Made by a program: the position numbers and the translations under genes. Below, in pieces: positions 8,190-16,906 of a stretch of 64,000 nucleotides of DNA. Each line of letters begins with the position of its first letter. The first letter of the stretch is position 1. This DNA is from Streptomyces formicae (GTDB lineage Bacteria > Actinomycetota > Actinomycetes > Streptomycetales > Streptomycetaceae), in NCBI RefSeq assembly GCF_002556545.1, contig NZ_CP022685.1, forward strand, positions 1,736,001-1,800,000, in the 5' to 3' direction. Below the pieces are notes generated by a model, which was not told the DNA's origin, did not search any database, and saw only the letters and a list, made by a program, of their open reading frames with translations.

Positions 8190-9503
8190 TCAGTAGACGG
8201 AGTCCTGCTGGTCCGGCACCACCGAGCCGTTGTCGCGCAGCACGGGCCCCTTGCTCCCGTCGTGCTCGTTGTACGCGGCGGTCGAGCAGGGGTAGGTGCC
8301 GCTCTTCTGCGGCAGCGGCTCGATGAACATGGGGTTCACGACCCAGCGGCCGTCCGCGTTGTCGTAGGCCCGGCACATGAACTCGCTCTTGTTGCGGTTC
8401 AGGACGAGGTGGGCACCGGTGGCGTCACCGACGAACGTCACGTCCGTGTCGGCGTCGCCGCCGCCGAGCGCGATGCGGTGCCTGAAGTCCTGCTTGTCCC
8501 AGGCCGCCTTGCCCTTGATCCCGTAGATCTCCTGGTTGATCCAGCAGCGCTTGCCGTCGATGTAGGGGATGGCCTCGCCCTTGTTGACGGGGACGTCGCC
8601 GCAGCCCTGGTTCCAGGTGGTGATGCGGCCCTTGCGGTCGAGGACGGAGCGGATGGCGACCGTGTGCTCGCGGTCGATGCCCACGCCCTTCGACCAGACC
8701 TCGGTGACCGGCTCCGAGCCCGCCGAGACGATGTAGACGTCGAACCCGGCCTTCTTGAGCGTACGGATCAGGTCGCGCTGCTGGTCGTAATAGCGGACGT
8801 AGCCGGGGATCTCGTGGGTGCCGACCTTCTGCGTCGCGCCGATGGGGGCGGCGAGCGCCTCCTTGCGGGCCTTGGCGGCGTAGGACTCGAGCTCGGGCAC
8901 GGTGTGCCCGGCGAAGAGCTGCGGCACCCAGGCGTACTGCGGGACGGTGTGCCGGTGGTCCCACGTCCCCGCGAAGGCGGCGGCGCCGCTCATCGTCCTG
9001 CCGTCCTCGCGGACCTCGAAGATCTCGTCGGCGCAGGCGGTGTTGGTGGAGGTGGGCAGCGGCTTGCCGACGGGCACCTTCGTGCCGCACGCCTTGGTGA
9101 GCGCGCGGTCGGCGTCGTCGGTCATCCACTTGCTGGTGGACTTCCAGCTCTTCGGGCGCAGGATCTTGTCGTGCCGCAGCGACCAGGCGATGGTCGCGTC
9201 GGTCACGTCGTTCTTGGTGACGGTGTTGTCCCAGTCGAACGCGGCGACGGGGCGCTTGCTCCTGCCGTGCCCCAGGTCCGGGTTCGCGCAGGTGCCGCGC
9301 TCGTCGATGGTCCGCTGGAGCTTGGCGCGGTTCTCGCCGTACCAGCTCAGCTTCTTCGACAGCTGCGGGCAATGACTCCCTGCGGTGCGGGAGTTCGCGG
9401 GGTGCGCGGCCGTGGCGGCGGCCGCGGGAAGAGCCGTGGACGCGGCCGCCGCGAAGGTGGCGGCCGTGGCCAGGGTCAGCGCCAAAATGTTTCTGTTACG
9501 CAT
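8190..9503 (-). CDS. Secreted HAD-family phosphatase, copy 1
   Basis: A 437-residue exported hydrolase. The signal peptide covers about residues 1-29 (ALPAAAA end). HAD motif I is DWDNT, with nucleophile Asp90 and acid/base Asp92. Motif II is the IVSAGSEPVTEV stretch, and the GGGDADTDVTF segment carries the motif IV acidic residues. Six or more cysteines suggest disulfides outside the cell. Large exported HADs of this kind include phosphorylcholine-phosphatase-like enzymes; the substrate here is unknown. The next gene upstream is a full paralogue, 22 bases away. Confidence 0.86.
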   Translation of the reverse strand: MRNRNILALTLATAATFAAAASTALPAAAATAAHPANSRTAGSHCPQLSKKLSWYGENRAKLQRTIDERGTCANPDLGHGRSKRPVAAFDWDNTVTKNDVTDATIAWSLRHDKILRPKSWKSTSKWMTDDADRALTKACGTKVPVGKPLPTSTNTACADEIFEVREDGRTMSGAAAFAGTWDHRHTVPQYAWVPQLFAGHTVPELESYAAKARKEALAAPIGATQKVGTHEIPGYVRYYDQQRDLIRTLKKAGFDVYIVSAGSEPVTEVWSKGVGIDREHTVAIRSVLDRKGRITTWNQGCGDVPVNKGEAIPYIDGKRCWINQEIYGIKGKAAWDKQDFRHRIALGGGDADTDVTFVGDATGAHLVLNRNKSEFMCRAYDNADGRWVVNPMFIEPLPQKSGTYPCSTAAYNEHDGSKGPVLRDNGSVVPDQQDSVY

Positions 9504-9525
9504 GCGAGTGGACCGTACATCAGTC

Positions 9526-10836
9526 CTACCGCGCTGACGATGCCGTCGACGCCCCGTACACCGTGTCCCGCTGATCGGGGATCACCGAGCCGTCCGCGCG
9601 GCGCACCGGACCCGCTCCGCCGTCCCGTTCGGTGTAGCCGGTGCTGGCGCAGGGGTAGGGGTCGGTCTTCTTGCCCTTGGGCTCGATGAACATGGGGTTG
9701 ACCAGCCAGCGGCCGTCGCCGTTCTCGTAGGCGCGGCACATCAGCTCGTTCTTGTTGCGGTTCAGGACGAGCCGGAGTGCGGTGGCGTCGCGCAGGAAGG
9801 AGATGTCCGTGTCGGAGTCGCCCGCCGCGAACACCTGGCGCCGCGCGGCCGGTTGGACCTTCTCGGCGGCCGCGCCGCGCACGCCGAAGATCTCCTTGTT
9901 GATCCAGCAGCGCTTGCCGTCGATGTACGTGATCATCGAGTCGTCGCCGTCCCGCACGGTGCCGCAGCCCTTGAGGTGCGCGGTGTGCTTCCCGTGCGCG
10001 GTGACGTTGCGGATGCCGATGGTGTGCTCGGCGTCGACGCCCACGCCCTTGCCCCACACCTCGGCGATCGGCTCGGGGGACGCGGAGACAACGTAGACGT
10101 CGAAGCCCGCCTTCTTGAGCGTACGGATCAGGTCGCGCTGCTGGTCGTAGTAGCGGACCCAGCCGGTGACCTTGCCGGTGCCGACCCGCTGCTCGGTGCC
10201 GATGGGCGCCGCGAGGTTCTCCTTGCGGGCGGCGGCCGCGAAGTGCTTGACCTGGCGGGTGGACCAGCCGCGGGTGAGCTGGGCGAGCCAGGCGTACTGC
10301 GGCTCCATGCGGCGGTGGTCGAAGCCGTCGAAGGCCGCCTTGCCCGCGGTGGTGGCGCCCTCGCCGTAGACGGAGAGGATCTCGTCGGCGCAGGCGGTGT
10401 TCCGGTGCGTGGGCAGGGTGGTGCCGGTGGCCGGGCACGCCTTCGCGAGGGCCTTGGCCGCGGACCCCGTGAGGTAGCGGCTGGTGGTGCGCCAGTCGCC
10501 GCGCTCGGGGGTGCGGATCTTGCCGTTGCGCAGCAGCCAGAACATGGTGGCGTCGCCGATGTCGTTCTTGATGACGGTGTTGTCCCAGTCGAAGGTGGCG
10601 ACCGGCTTGGCGCCGTGACCGTCGCCGCAGCGGCCGTACCGGTCCACCATGTGCTGGAGTCTCGCCTTGTTGTCTCCGTACCAGCCCTCGGAGACGGTCA
10701 GCGTGGGGCACTTCGCGGCCTTCGGCCGGGAGTGCTGCGTTGCTTCCGCGGTGGCCTGGACGGTCACGAGACCGGCTCCGGCGACGGCGAGTACGGCGGT
10801 GGCCGCGGCGGCGCGGCGCTTGAGGTTCACGAACAC
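9526..10836 (-). CDS. Secreted HAD-family phosphatase, copy 2 (tandem paralogue)
   Basis: A 436-residue exported protein, paralogous to the downstream gene over its whole mature length. Shared blocks include YDQQRDLIRTLKKAGFDVY, DGKRCWIN and NPMFIEP. The signal peptide ends near residue 31. Catalytic Asp83 and Asp85 are in FDWDNT, and motif IV is GDSDTD, closer to the canonical form than in copy 1. The two genes lie 22 bases apart and are probably an operon. The tandem duplication suggests two related phosphoester substrates or dosage. A strong terminator for the preceding SDR operon ends just upstream, so this pair has its own promoter. Confidence 0.86.
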   Translation of the reverse strand: MFVNLKRRAAAATAVLAVAGAGLVTVQATAEATQHSRPKAAKCPTLTVSEGWYGDNKARLQHMVDRYGRCGDGHGAKPVATFDWDNTVIKNDIGDATMFWLLRNGKIRTPERGDWRTTSRYLTGSAAKALAKACPATGTTLPTHRNTACADEILSVYGEGATTAGKAAFDGFDHRRMEPQYAWLAQLTRGWSTRQVKHFAAAARKENLAAPIGTEQRVGTGKVTGWVRYYDQQRDLIRTLKKAGFDVYVVSASPEPIAEVWGKGVGVDAEHTIGIRNVTAHGKHTAHLKGCGTVRDGDDSMITYIDGKRCWINKEIFGVRGAAAEKVQPAARRQVFAAGDSDTDISFLRDATALRLVLNRNKNELMCRAYENGDGRWLVNPMFIEPKGKKTDPYPCASTGYTERDGGAGPVRRADGSVIPDQRDTVYGASTASSAR

Positions 10837-10854
10837 ACTCCCGTGTCTACGCAG

Positions 10855-10886
10855 GTCAGCCGGGCGTCGTGCGACGCCCGGCTGAC
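10855..10886 (-). terminator. Strong hairpin terminating the SDR operon
   Basis: A perfect 14-base-pair stem (arms starting GTCAGCC and ending GGCTGAC, loop GTGC) lies 26 bases after the SDR stop codon. It separates the gamma-glutamylation genes from the phosphatase pair on the same strand. There is no long T-run, as is usual in Streptomyces. Confidence 0.75.
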
Positions 10887-10911
10887 GGATGGATGGCCCT
10901 GGGGTGAACTG

Positions 10912-11691
10912 CTAGAGCGGAGTGACGTACGCCCCGGTGAGACCGCCGTCGACGAGGAAGTCCGTGGCGTTCACGAAGGAGGAGTCGTCGCTGGCGAGGA
11001 ACGCGACGGCGGACGCCATCTCCTCGGCCTCCGCGAAGCGACCCACGGGAATGTGCACGAGGCGGCGCGCGGCCCGCTCGGGGTCCTTGGCGAACAGCTC
11101 CTGGAGCAGCGGGGTGTTGACGGGCCCGGGGCAGAGCGCGTTGACGCGAATGCCCTCGCGGGCGAACTGCACGCCCAGCTCGCGGGACATGGCGAGGACG
11201 CCGCCCTTGGACGCGGTGTAGGAGATCTGCGAGGTCGCCGCGCCCATCCTGGCCACGAACGAGGCGGTGTTGATGATGGAGCCCTTGCCCTGGCGCCGCA
11301 TGTAGGGGATGGCGGCCTTGCAGCACAGGTACACGGAGGTGAGGTTGACGTCCTGGACGCGCTTCCACGCCTCCAGGCCGGTGTCCAGGATGGAGTCGTC
11401 GTCGGGCGGCGAGATGCCCGCGTTGTTGAAGGCGATGTCGACGGAGCCGTAGGTGTCGAACGCCGTCTTGAAGAGCGCCTCGACCTGCTCGGCGTCGGTC
11501 ACGTCGACCTTCACGAAGGTCCCGCCGACCTCGTCGGCCGCGGCCTTGCCCGCGCTCTCGTCGATGTCGCCGCAGACGACGTTGGCGCCCTCGGAGGCGA
11601 GGCGGCGCGCGGTGGCGAGGCCGATGCCGCTGCCCGCGCCCGTGATGACGGCGGTGCGGCCCACGAGGCGGCGGCAGATGTTTTCTGACAT
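10912..11691 (-). CDS. SDR family NAD(P)-dependent oxidoreductase
   Basis: A 259-residue classical short-chain dehydrogenase. The cofactor loop TGAGSGIG is at residues 17-24. The NNAG motif is near 89. The catalytic Ser144, Tyr158 and Lys162 are in place (SYTASK). It lies four bases downstream of the aldehyde dehydrogenase and two genes from a glutamine-synthetase-like ligase, so it likely oxidises a gamma-glutamylated alcohol to the aldehyde. In an ethanolamine route this would be gamma-glutamylethanolamide to the aldehyde used by the neighbour. That role is inferred from context. The ATG at 11691 is chosen because the fold begins at once after it. Confidence 0.9.
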   Translation of the reverse strand: MSENICRRLVGRTAVITGAGSGIGLATARRLASEGANVVCGDIDESAGKAAADEVGGTFVKVDVTDAEQVEALFKTAFDTYGSVDIAFNNAGISPPDDDSILDTGLEAWKRVQDVNLTSVYLCCKAAIPYMRRQGKGSIINTASFVARMGAATSQISYTASKGGVLAMSRELGVQFAREGIRVNALCPGPVNTPLLQELFAKDPERAARRLVHIPVGRFAEAEEMASAVAFLASDDSSFVNATDFLVDGGLTGAYVTPL

Positions 11692-11695
11692 GGGT

Positions 11696-13048
11696 TCAGG
11701 CCTCCGTGCTGATGAAGACGTTCTTGGTTTCCGTGAATGCGGCGAGCGCGTCCGGGCCGAGCTCACGGCCGAGCCCGGACTGCTTGTAACCCCCGAACGG
11801 GGTCCAATAGCGCACGCTGGAGTGCGAGTTGACGGACAGGTTGCCTGCCCTGACTCCCCCGGACACCCGCAGGGCCCGGCCGACGTCACGGGTCCAGATG
11901 GAGCCGGAGAGGCCGTAGTCGGTGGCGTTGGCGAGACGGATCGCGTCGGCCTCGTCGTCGAAGGGGATGACGACGGCGACGGGTCCGAAGACCTCTTCCG
12001 TGGCCACCGGGGAGTCCGGGTCCACGTCGGTGAGCAGCGTCGGCGGGAACCAGAAGCCGGGGCCCTCGGGTGCCGTCCCGTGGATGCCGTCGCCGGGGGT
12101 GACGTGGGCGCGGACGCGGTCCAGCTGGGTCCTGGAGATCAGCGGGCCCATCTGGGTCTTCTCGTCGGACGGGTCGCCCACGACGACGGACTCGATCGCG
12201 GGCGTCACGACCTCGATGAAGCGGTCGTACACCGAGCGCTGGACGAGGACGCGGGTGCGGGCGCAGCAGTCCTGTCCCGAGTTGTCGAGGTACGACATGG
12301 GGGTGGCGAGGGCGGCGGCCTCCACGTCGGCGTCGGCGAAGACGATGTTCGGGCTCTTGCCGCCGAGTTCGAGGGTCAGGCGCTTCACGCGGTCGGCGCA
12401 CGTGGCCATGATCTGCTTGCCGACCCGGGTGGAGCCGGTGAACACGATCTTGGCGACGCCGGGGTGTTCGACCAGCGCGTTGCCCGCGACGCCGCCCTCG
12501 CCGGGCAGGACCTGGAAGAGACCTTCGGGCAGGCCCGCCGCCAGGGCGAGTTCGGCGAGGCGGAGCGCGGTGAGCGGGGTCGTCTCAGCGGGTTTGAGGA
12601 TCACCGCGTTGCCCGCGGCGAGCGCGGGGGCCGTGCCCCACGCGGCGATCGGCATCGGGAAGTTCCACGGGGCGATGACACCCACGACCCCGAGGGGTTC
12701 GAGGACGGTGACGTTCAGACCGCCGGGAACGGGGATCTGACGGCCATTCAGGCGCTCGACTCCCCCGGCGGAGAAGTCGAGGAGGTCGCGGACGTTGCCC
12801 GCCTCCCAGCGCGCGTTGCCGATGACGTGTCCGGCCTCGCGCACCTCCAACTGGGCGAGTTCTTCAAGGTGTTCGTCCACCTGGGCGGCGAAGCGGCGAA
12901 GCAGCCTGGCCCGGTCGGCGGGGGCGGTCGCGGCCCACTGTTCCTGGGCCCGCGCGGCACGGGCGACGGCGGCGTCGACGTCCTGCGGGGTGGCGGCGGG
13001 GACGGTGGCGACGACCTCTTCCGTCGCCGGGTTCAGTACCTCAAGCAA
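11696..13048 (-). CDS. Aldehyde dehydrogenase, probably acting on a gamma-glutamyl aldehyde
   Basis: A 450-residue NAD(P)-dependent aldehyde dehydrogenase. Conserved marks are the APWNFP cofactor segment near residue 126, FTGST near 203, the general base Glu227 (LELGGKSPN) and the nucleophile Cys261 in GQDCC. It is slightly shorter than the usual 475-495 residues at the N terminus but complete in the catalytic parts. It sits between the GlnA-like ligase (7-base gap) and the SDR (4-base gap). In the parallel Puu pathway such an enzyme oxidises gamma-glutamyl-aminobutyraldehyde; here a gamma-glutamyl aldehyde from ethanolamine or another amine is likely. Confidence 0.93.
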   Translation of the reverse strand: MLEVLNPATEEVVATVPAATPQDVDAAVARAARAQEQWAATAPADRARLLRRFAAQVDEHLEELAQLEVREAGHVIGNARWEAGNVRDLLDFSAGGVERLNGRQIPVPGGLNVTVLEPLGVVGVIAPWNFPMPIAAWGTAPALAAGNAVILKPAETTPLTALRLAELALAAGLPEGLFQVLPGEGGVAGNALVEHPGVAKIVFTGSTRVGKQIMATCADRVKRLTLELGGKSPNIVFADADVEAAALATPMSYLDNSGQDCCARTRVLVQRSVYDRFIEVVTPAIESVVVGDPSDEKTQMGPLISRTQLDRVRAHVTPGDGIHGTAPEGPGFWFPPTLLTDVDPDSPVATEEVFGPVAVVIPFDDEADAIRLANATDYGLSGSIWTRDVGRALRVSGGVRAGNLSVNSHSSVRYWTPFGGYKQSGLGRELGPDALAAFTETKNVFISTEA

Positions 13049-13055
13049 GGGTGCC

Positions 13056-14426
13056 TCACATGCGTTCGAAGGAGCGGCGGAGCTCCCAGTCGGTCACCGC
13101 GGAGTCGAAGGCGTCCAGCTCGACCCGCGCCATGTTGCGGTAGTGCGCGACCACCTCGTCACCGAAGGCGGCCTTGGCGATGGGGCTGTTCTCCCAGAGC
13201 TCGGCGGCCTCGCGCAGGCTGGTGGGGACGTGTTCGTAGTCGCCGGTGTAGGCGTTGCCCGTGCACTCGTCGGGCAGTTCGAGCTTCTGCTCTATGCCGT
13301 ACAGGCCCGCGGCGACCAGGCCCGCGACCGCGAGGTGCGGGTTGACGTCGCCGCCGGGGAGGCGGTTCTCGAAGCGCAGCGAGCGGCCGTGGCCGACGAC
13401 GCGGAGCGCGCAGGTGCGGTTGTCGTAGCCCCAGGCGGCGGCGGTCGGCGCGAACGTGCCGGGCTGGAACCGCTTGTAGGAGTTGATGTTGGGCGCGTAG
13501 AGAAGGGAGAAGTCGCGGAGCGCGGCGAGCTGGCCCGCGAGGAAGTGCCGCATGACGGGCGACATGCCTCCCGGGTCGTCCGGGGTGCCCGCCATGACGT
13601 TGGCGCCGTCGGCGTCCTGGAGCGAGAGGTGGATGTGACAGGAGTTGCCCTCGCGCTCGTTGAACTTCGCCATGAAGGTGAGCGAGACGCCTTCCTGGGA
13701 GGCGATCTCCTTGGCGCCGGTCTTGTAGATGGCGTGCTGGTCGCAGGTGACCAGGGCCTCGTCGTACTTGAACACGATCTCGTGCTGGCCGGGGTTGCAC
13801 TCGCCCTTGGCGGACTCGACGGTCAGCCCGGCGGCCGACATGTCGTTGCGGATGCGGCGCAGCAGCGGCTCGATCCGGCCGGTGCCGAGCACCGAGTAGT
13901 CGATGTTGTACTGGTTGGCCGGGGTCAGGTCCTGGTATCCGGCGTCCCAGGCCTGCTCGTAGGTGTCCTTGAAGACGATGAACTCGAGCTCGGTGCCGAC
14001 GTGCGCGGTGAAGCCCAGTTCGGCGAGGCGCTCCAGCTGGCGGCGGAGGATCTGCCGGGGCGCGGCGACCACGGGCGAGGAGTCGTTCCAGGCGAGGTCC
14101 GCGATGAGCATCGCGGTGCCCTCGTTCCAGGGGACCCGGCGCAGGGTGGAGACGTCGGCGTGCATGGCGAAGTCGCCGTAGCCGCGGTCCCAGGAGGACA
14201 TCGCGTAGCCGTCGACGGTGTTCATCTCGGTGTCGACGGCGAGGAGGTAGTTGCAGCCCTCCGTGCCGTGTTCGAGGACCTCGTCGAGGAAGAAGCGGGC
14301 GGCGAACCGCTTGCCCTGGAGCCGCCCTTGCATATCGGGGAAGGCCAGGACGACAGTGTCGATCTCGCCGCTCGCGACGAGGGCCTTGAGCTCCTCGACG
14401 GCGAGCGGGGGTGTGCGGTCTGCCAC
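13056..14426 (-). CDS. Glutamine synthetase-like gamma-glutamyl-amine ligase (GlnA4-type)
   Basis: A 456-residue member of the GS superfamily with ATP and metal sites intact: GTELEF, FMAKFNEREGNSCHIHLSL, NSYKRFQPGTFAP and FENRLPGGDVNPHLA. The usual RxPDxxxNPY is altered to a Gly-Gly form, and no adenylylation-type tyrosine segment is evident. Such GS-like enzymes glutamylate amines instead of ammonia. In S. coelicolor the GlnA4-type enzyme makes gamma-glutamylethanolamide, and this neighbourhood (SDR, ALDH, FadR-type regulator, permease) resembles that locus. The ribosome binding site AAGGAGG is strong. The substrate is inferred; polyamines remain possible. Confidence 0.9.
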   Translation of the reverse strand: MADRTPPLAVEELKALVASGEIDTVVLAFPDMQGRLQGKRFAARFFLDEVLEHGTEGCNYLLAVDTEMNTVDGYAMSSWDRGYGDFAMHADVSTLRRVPWNEGTAMLIADLAWNDSSPVVAAPRQILRRQLERLAELGFTAHVGTELEFIVFKDTYEQAWDAGYQDLTPANQYNIDYSVLGTGRIEPLLRRIRNDMSAAGLTVESAKGECNPGQHEIVFKYDEALVTCDQHAIYKTGAKEIASQEGVSLTFMAKFNEREGNSCHIHLSLQDADGANVMAGTPDDPGGMSPVMRHFLAGQLAALRDFSLLYAPNINSYKRFQPGTFAPTAAAWGYDNRTCALRVVGHGRSLRFENRLPGGDVNPHLAVAGLVAAGLYGIEQKLELPDECTGNAYTGDYEHVPTSLREAAELWENSPIAKAAFGDEVVAHYRNMARVELDAFDSAVTDWELRRSFERM

Positions 14427-14501
14427 GGGAAAAGCCTCCTTGGGTCAGCCGGGAGCCATAAGGTATTGCGGAGAACCATTGCTTGGGAAGGGGGTACGGG
14501 C
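14427..14501. promoter_or_regulatory. Divergent promoter region between GlnA-like ligase and FadR-type regulator
   Basis: The 75-base gap must carry both divergent promoters. On the minus strand GCAAT occurs twice in the same orientation about 14 bases apart (GCAATGG and GCAATAC), a candidate pair of half-sites for the adjacent GntR/FadR regulator. The strong AAGGAGG in front of the ligase lies at its left end. The operator assignment is a guess from position. Confidence 0.45.
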
Positions 14502-15251
14502 ATGTCGCACACGGAAGAGGGCATGGCGGCGTCCGCATCGGACGACGAGCGCCTGACGGCGGTGCTGCGCCCGGTGCGGGCGGGCAACGGCTTCGAGGAG
14601 GCCCTGGAGCAGATCCTCCAGGTGGTCAGGCTCGGCCTGGTGCCGGGCGGCGAACGCCTGCCGTCGGAGCGGGAGTTGGCGGACCGGCTCGGCATCAGCC
14701 GCGTCACGCTGCGCGAGGTACTGAAGGTGCTTCAGGACCAGGGCCTGGTGGAGTCGCGGCGCGGGCGCTACGGCGGCACGTTCGTGCGGCCGCGCCCCGA
14801 GGCGCCCGGCGAGGACGAGCTGCGCCGCCGCATCAAGGACGTCGACGTGGAGGACGCGCTGCGCTTCCGCGAGGTCCTTGAGGTGGGCGCGGCCGGGCTC
14901 TGTGCCACGCACGGGCTCACCGGCGAGCAGGCGGACCGGCTGCGCGCGGCGCTCGCCCAGACGCATGACGCGCCCCTGACGGAGTACCGCCGCCTCGACA
15001 CCCTCCTGCACCTCACGCTCGCCGAGCTGTGCGGGTCGCCGACGCTCACCGCGCAGTACGCCGCGGTCCGCGCCACGGTCAACGACCTCCTCGACTGCAT
15101 CCCGCTGCTCGTGAGGAACTTGGAGCACTCGCAGCGTCAGCACACCGCGCTCGTCGACGCGGTGCTCGACGGGGACGCGGACGGGGCGCGGGAGATGATG
15201 CGCGAGCACTGCGCGGGGACGGCGGCGCTGCTGCGGGGGTTCCTCACATGA
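14502..15251 (+). CDS. FadR/GntR-family transcriptional regulator of the amine-utilisation locus
   Basis: A 249-residue regulator. The winged helix-turn-helix spans about residues 48-98, with LPSERELADRLGISRVTLRE followed by GLVESRRGRYGG. The C-terminal FCD domain (about 115-245) is all-helical and includes histidines near HLTLAELCG and EHCAG that can bind metal or ligand. It is divergent from the GlnA-like ligase operon and lies upstream of the permease, so it probably controls both. The stop codon overlaps a 14-base tandem repeat. The nearest known analogue is EutR of the S. coelicolor ethanolamine pathway; orthology is inferred from context. Confidence 0.88.
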   Translation: MSHTEEGMAASASDDERLTAVLRPVRAGNGFEEALEQILQVVRLGLVPGGERLPSERELADRLGISRVTLREVLKVLQDQGLVESRRGRYGGTFVRPRPEAPGEDELRRRIKDVDVEDALRFREVLEVGAAGLCATHGLTGEQADRLRAALAQTHDAPLTEYRRLDTLLHLTLAELCGSPTLTAQYAAVRATVNDLLDCIPLLVRNLEHSQRQHTALVDAVLDGDADGAREMMREHCAGTAALLRGFLT

Positions 15252-15291
15252 GGAGCGGTACGTGAGGAGCGGTACGTGAGGAGCCGTACGT
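15250..15291 (+). repeat. Three tandem 14-base repeats at the regulator's stop codon
   Basis: The unit GAGGAGCGGTACGT occurs at 15250 and 15264, and with one change (GAGGAGCCGTACGT) at 15278, followed by a partial GAGGGG. The array begins inside the stop codon of the FadR-type gene and runs into the permease leader. Each unit resembles a ribosome binding site followed by GTACGTGAG. It may be slippage-generated or an operator array; neither can be decided from sequence. Confidence 0.85.
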
Positions 15292-15420
15292 GAGGGGCCG
15301 TTAACCAACAGGTAACGCAGAGGGCTTGATTTCTCGACCGCCGCACGGCAAAGGTATGGATCCGTTCCATTGAGTGCCCTGAGCTGATCCATATGCCTGC
15401 CGCCGCATAGGAGCCGTGCC

Positions 15421-16866
15421 ATGACCGTGGAGTCCACCAAGCCGAGTGCCGCCGAACCGGCGGACGACTACCTGGAACGCAGGACGCTCCGCAGGGGCAG
15501 CGCGGGCTGGCTCCTGCTGACCGGACTCGGCGTCGCCTATGTCGTCTCCGGCGACTACTCCGGCTGGAACTTCGGCCTCGCGGAGGGCGGCTTCGGCGGT
15601 CTCGCCATCGCGATGGGCCTCATGGGCGTGATGTACGCGTGCATGGTCTTCTCGCTCGCCGAGCTGTCGTCCGTGCTGCCCACCGCGGGCGGCGGCTACG
15701 GCTTCGCGCGCCGGGCGCTCGGCCCGTGGGGCGGCTTCCTGACCGGCACGGCGATCCTCATCGAGTACGTCCTGGCACCCGCGGCCATCTCCATCTTCAT
15801 CGGCGACTACGTCGAGTCGCTCGGCCTGTTCGGCCTGACCTCGGGCTGGCCGGTCCACCTCGCCTGCTTCGTCGTCTTCATCGGCATCCACCTGTGGGGC
15901 GTCGGCGAGGCGCTGCGGTTCAGCTTCGTCGTCACCGGCATCGCGGTGGCCGCGCTGCTCGTCTTCGCGGTCGGCGCCTTCATGGACTTCGACGCGTCCA
16001 AGCTCAACGACATCCCGGTGGAAGCGGACGCCTTCGGCGCCAACTCGTGGCTGCCGATGGGCCTGTTGGGCATCTGGGCGGCGTTCCCGTTCGGCATGTG
16101 GTTCTTCCTCGGCGTCGAGGGCGTGCCGCTGGCGGCCGAGGAGACCAAGGACCCCGCGCGCACGCTGCCGCGCGCGATCCGCTGGTCGATGGCCATCCTG
16201 GTCGTGCTCGCGCTCCTCACGTTCTTCGCCTCGGCGGGCGCGCGCGGCGCGAACGCCCTCCAGGACGCGGGCAATCCGCTGGTGGAGGCGTTGCAGCCGG
16301 GCGGCAAGGCGACCACGCTGAGCCGCATCGTCAACTACGCGGGCCTCGCGGGCCTGGTGGCGTCCTTCTTCTCGCTGATCTACGCGGGCTCGCGCCAGCT
16401 CTTCGCGCTCTCCCGCGCGGGCTACCTGCCCCGCTTCCTCTCCCTCACCAGCAGCCGCAAGGCCCCCTACCTGGGGCTCCTGGTCCCGGGCGCGATCGGC
16501 TTCGGCCTGGCGGCGGCGACCGGTGACGGCGCGCGGATGCTGAACGTCGCGGTGTTCGGCGCCACCATCTCGTACGCCCTGATGTCGCTCTCGCACATCG
16601 TCCTGCGCCGCCGCGAGCCGGACCTGGAGCGCCCCTACCGCACGCCGGGCGGCATCCTGACGTCATCGGTGGCCCTGGTGCTCGCCTGCGCGGCCCTGGT
16701 CGCGACGTTCCTGGTGGACGTGACGGCGGCGCTGATCGCACTCGGGGTGTACGTCGTCGCGATCGGCTACTTCGGGATGTACAGCCGCAAGCGCCTGGTG
16801 GCGCGGGCGCCGGAGGAGGAGTTCGCGGCGCTCGCGGCCGCGGAGGCAGAGTTGGCACGCGACTGA
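15421..16866 (+). CDS. APC-family amino acid/amine permease (ethanolamine permease-like)
   Basis: A 481-residue cytoplasmic membrane transporter with about 12 hydrophobic helices. The N-terminal helix block around LLTGLGVAYVVSGDYSGWNF and the AELSSVLPTAGGGYGFARR motif resemble the ethanolamine permease subgroup of the APC superfamily. Later helices contain LGVEGVPLAAEETKDP, a typical APC loop. It follows the FadR-type regulator by 169 bases and has its own GGAG ribosome binding site. A small inverted repeat (ATGGA/TCCAT, 15356-15370) lies in its leader. It would import the amine glutamylated by the adjacent ligase. Confidence 0.88.
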   Translation: MTVESTKPSAAEPADDYLERRTLRRGSAGWLLLTGLGVAYVVSGDYSGWNFGLAEGGFGGLAIAMGLMGVMYACMVFSLAELSSVLPTAGGGYGFARRALGPWGGFLTGTAILIEYVLAPAAISIFIGDYVESLGLFGLTSGWPVHLACFVVFIGIHLWGVGEALRFSFVVTGIAVAALLVFAVGAFMDFDASKLNDIPVEADAFGANSWLPMGLLGIWAAFPFGMWFFLGVEGVPLAAEETKDPARTLPRAIRWSMAILVVLALLTFFASAGARGANALQDAGNPLVEALQPGGKATTLSRIVNYAGLAGLVASFFSLIYAGSRQLFALSRAGYLPRFLSLTSSRKAPYLGLLVPGAIGFGLAAATGDGARMLNVAVFGATISYALMSLSHIVLRRREPDLERPYRTPGGILTSSVALVLACAALVATFLVDVTAALIALGVYVVAIGYFGMYSRKRLVARAPEEEFAALAAAEAELARD

Positions 16867-16906
16867 GCACGACGGCGAAGACGGCGAAGAGGCGAAGGAG
16901 AACACA

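Noticed and set aside
15250..15291. Tandem repeats as a possible CRISPR array
   Set aside because: Units are adjacent without spacers and no cas genes are present.
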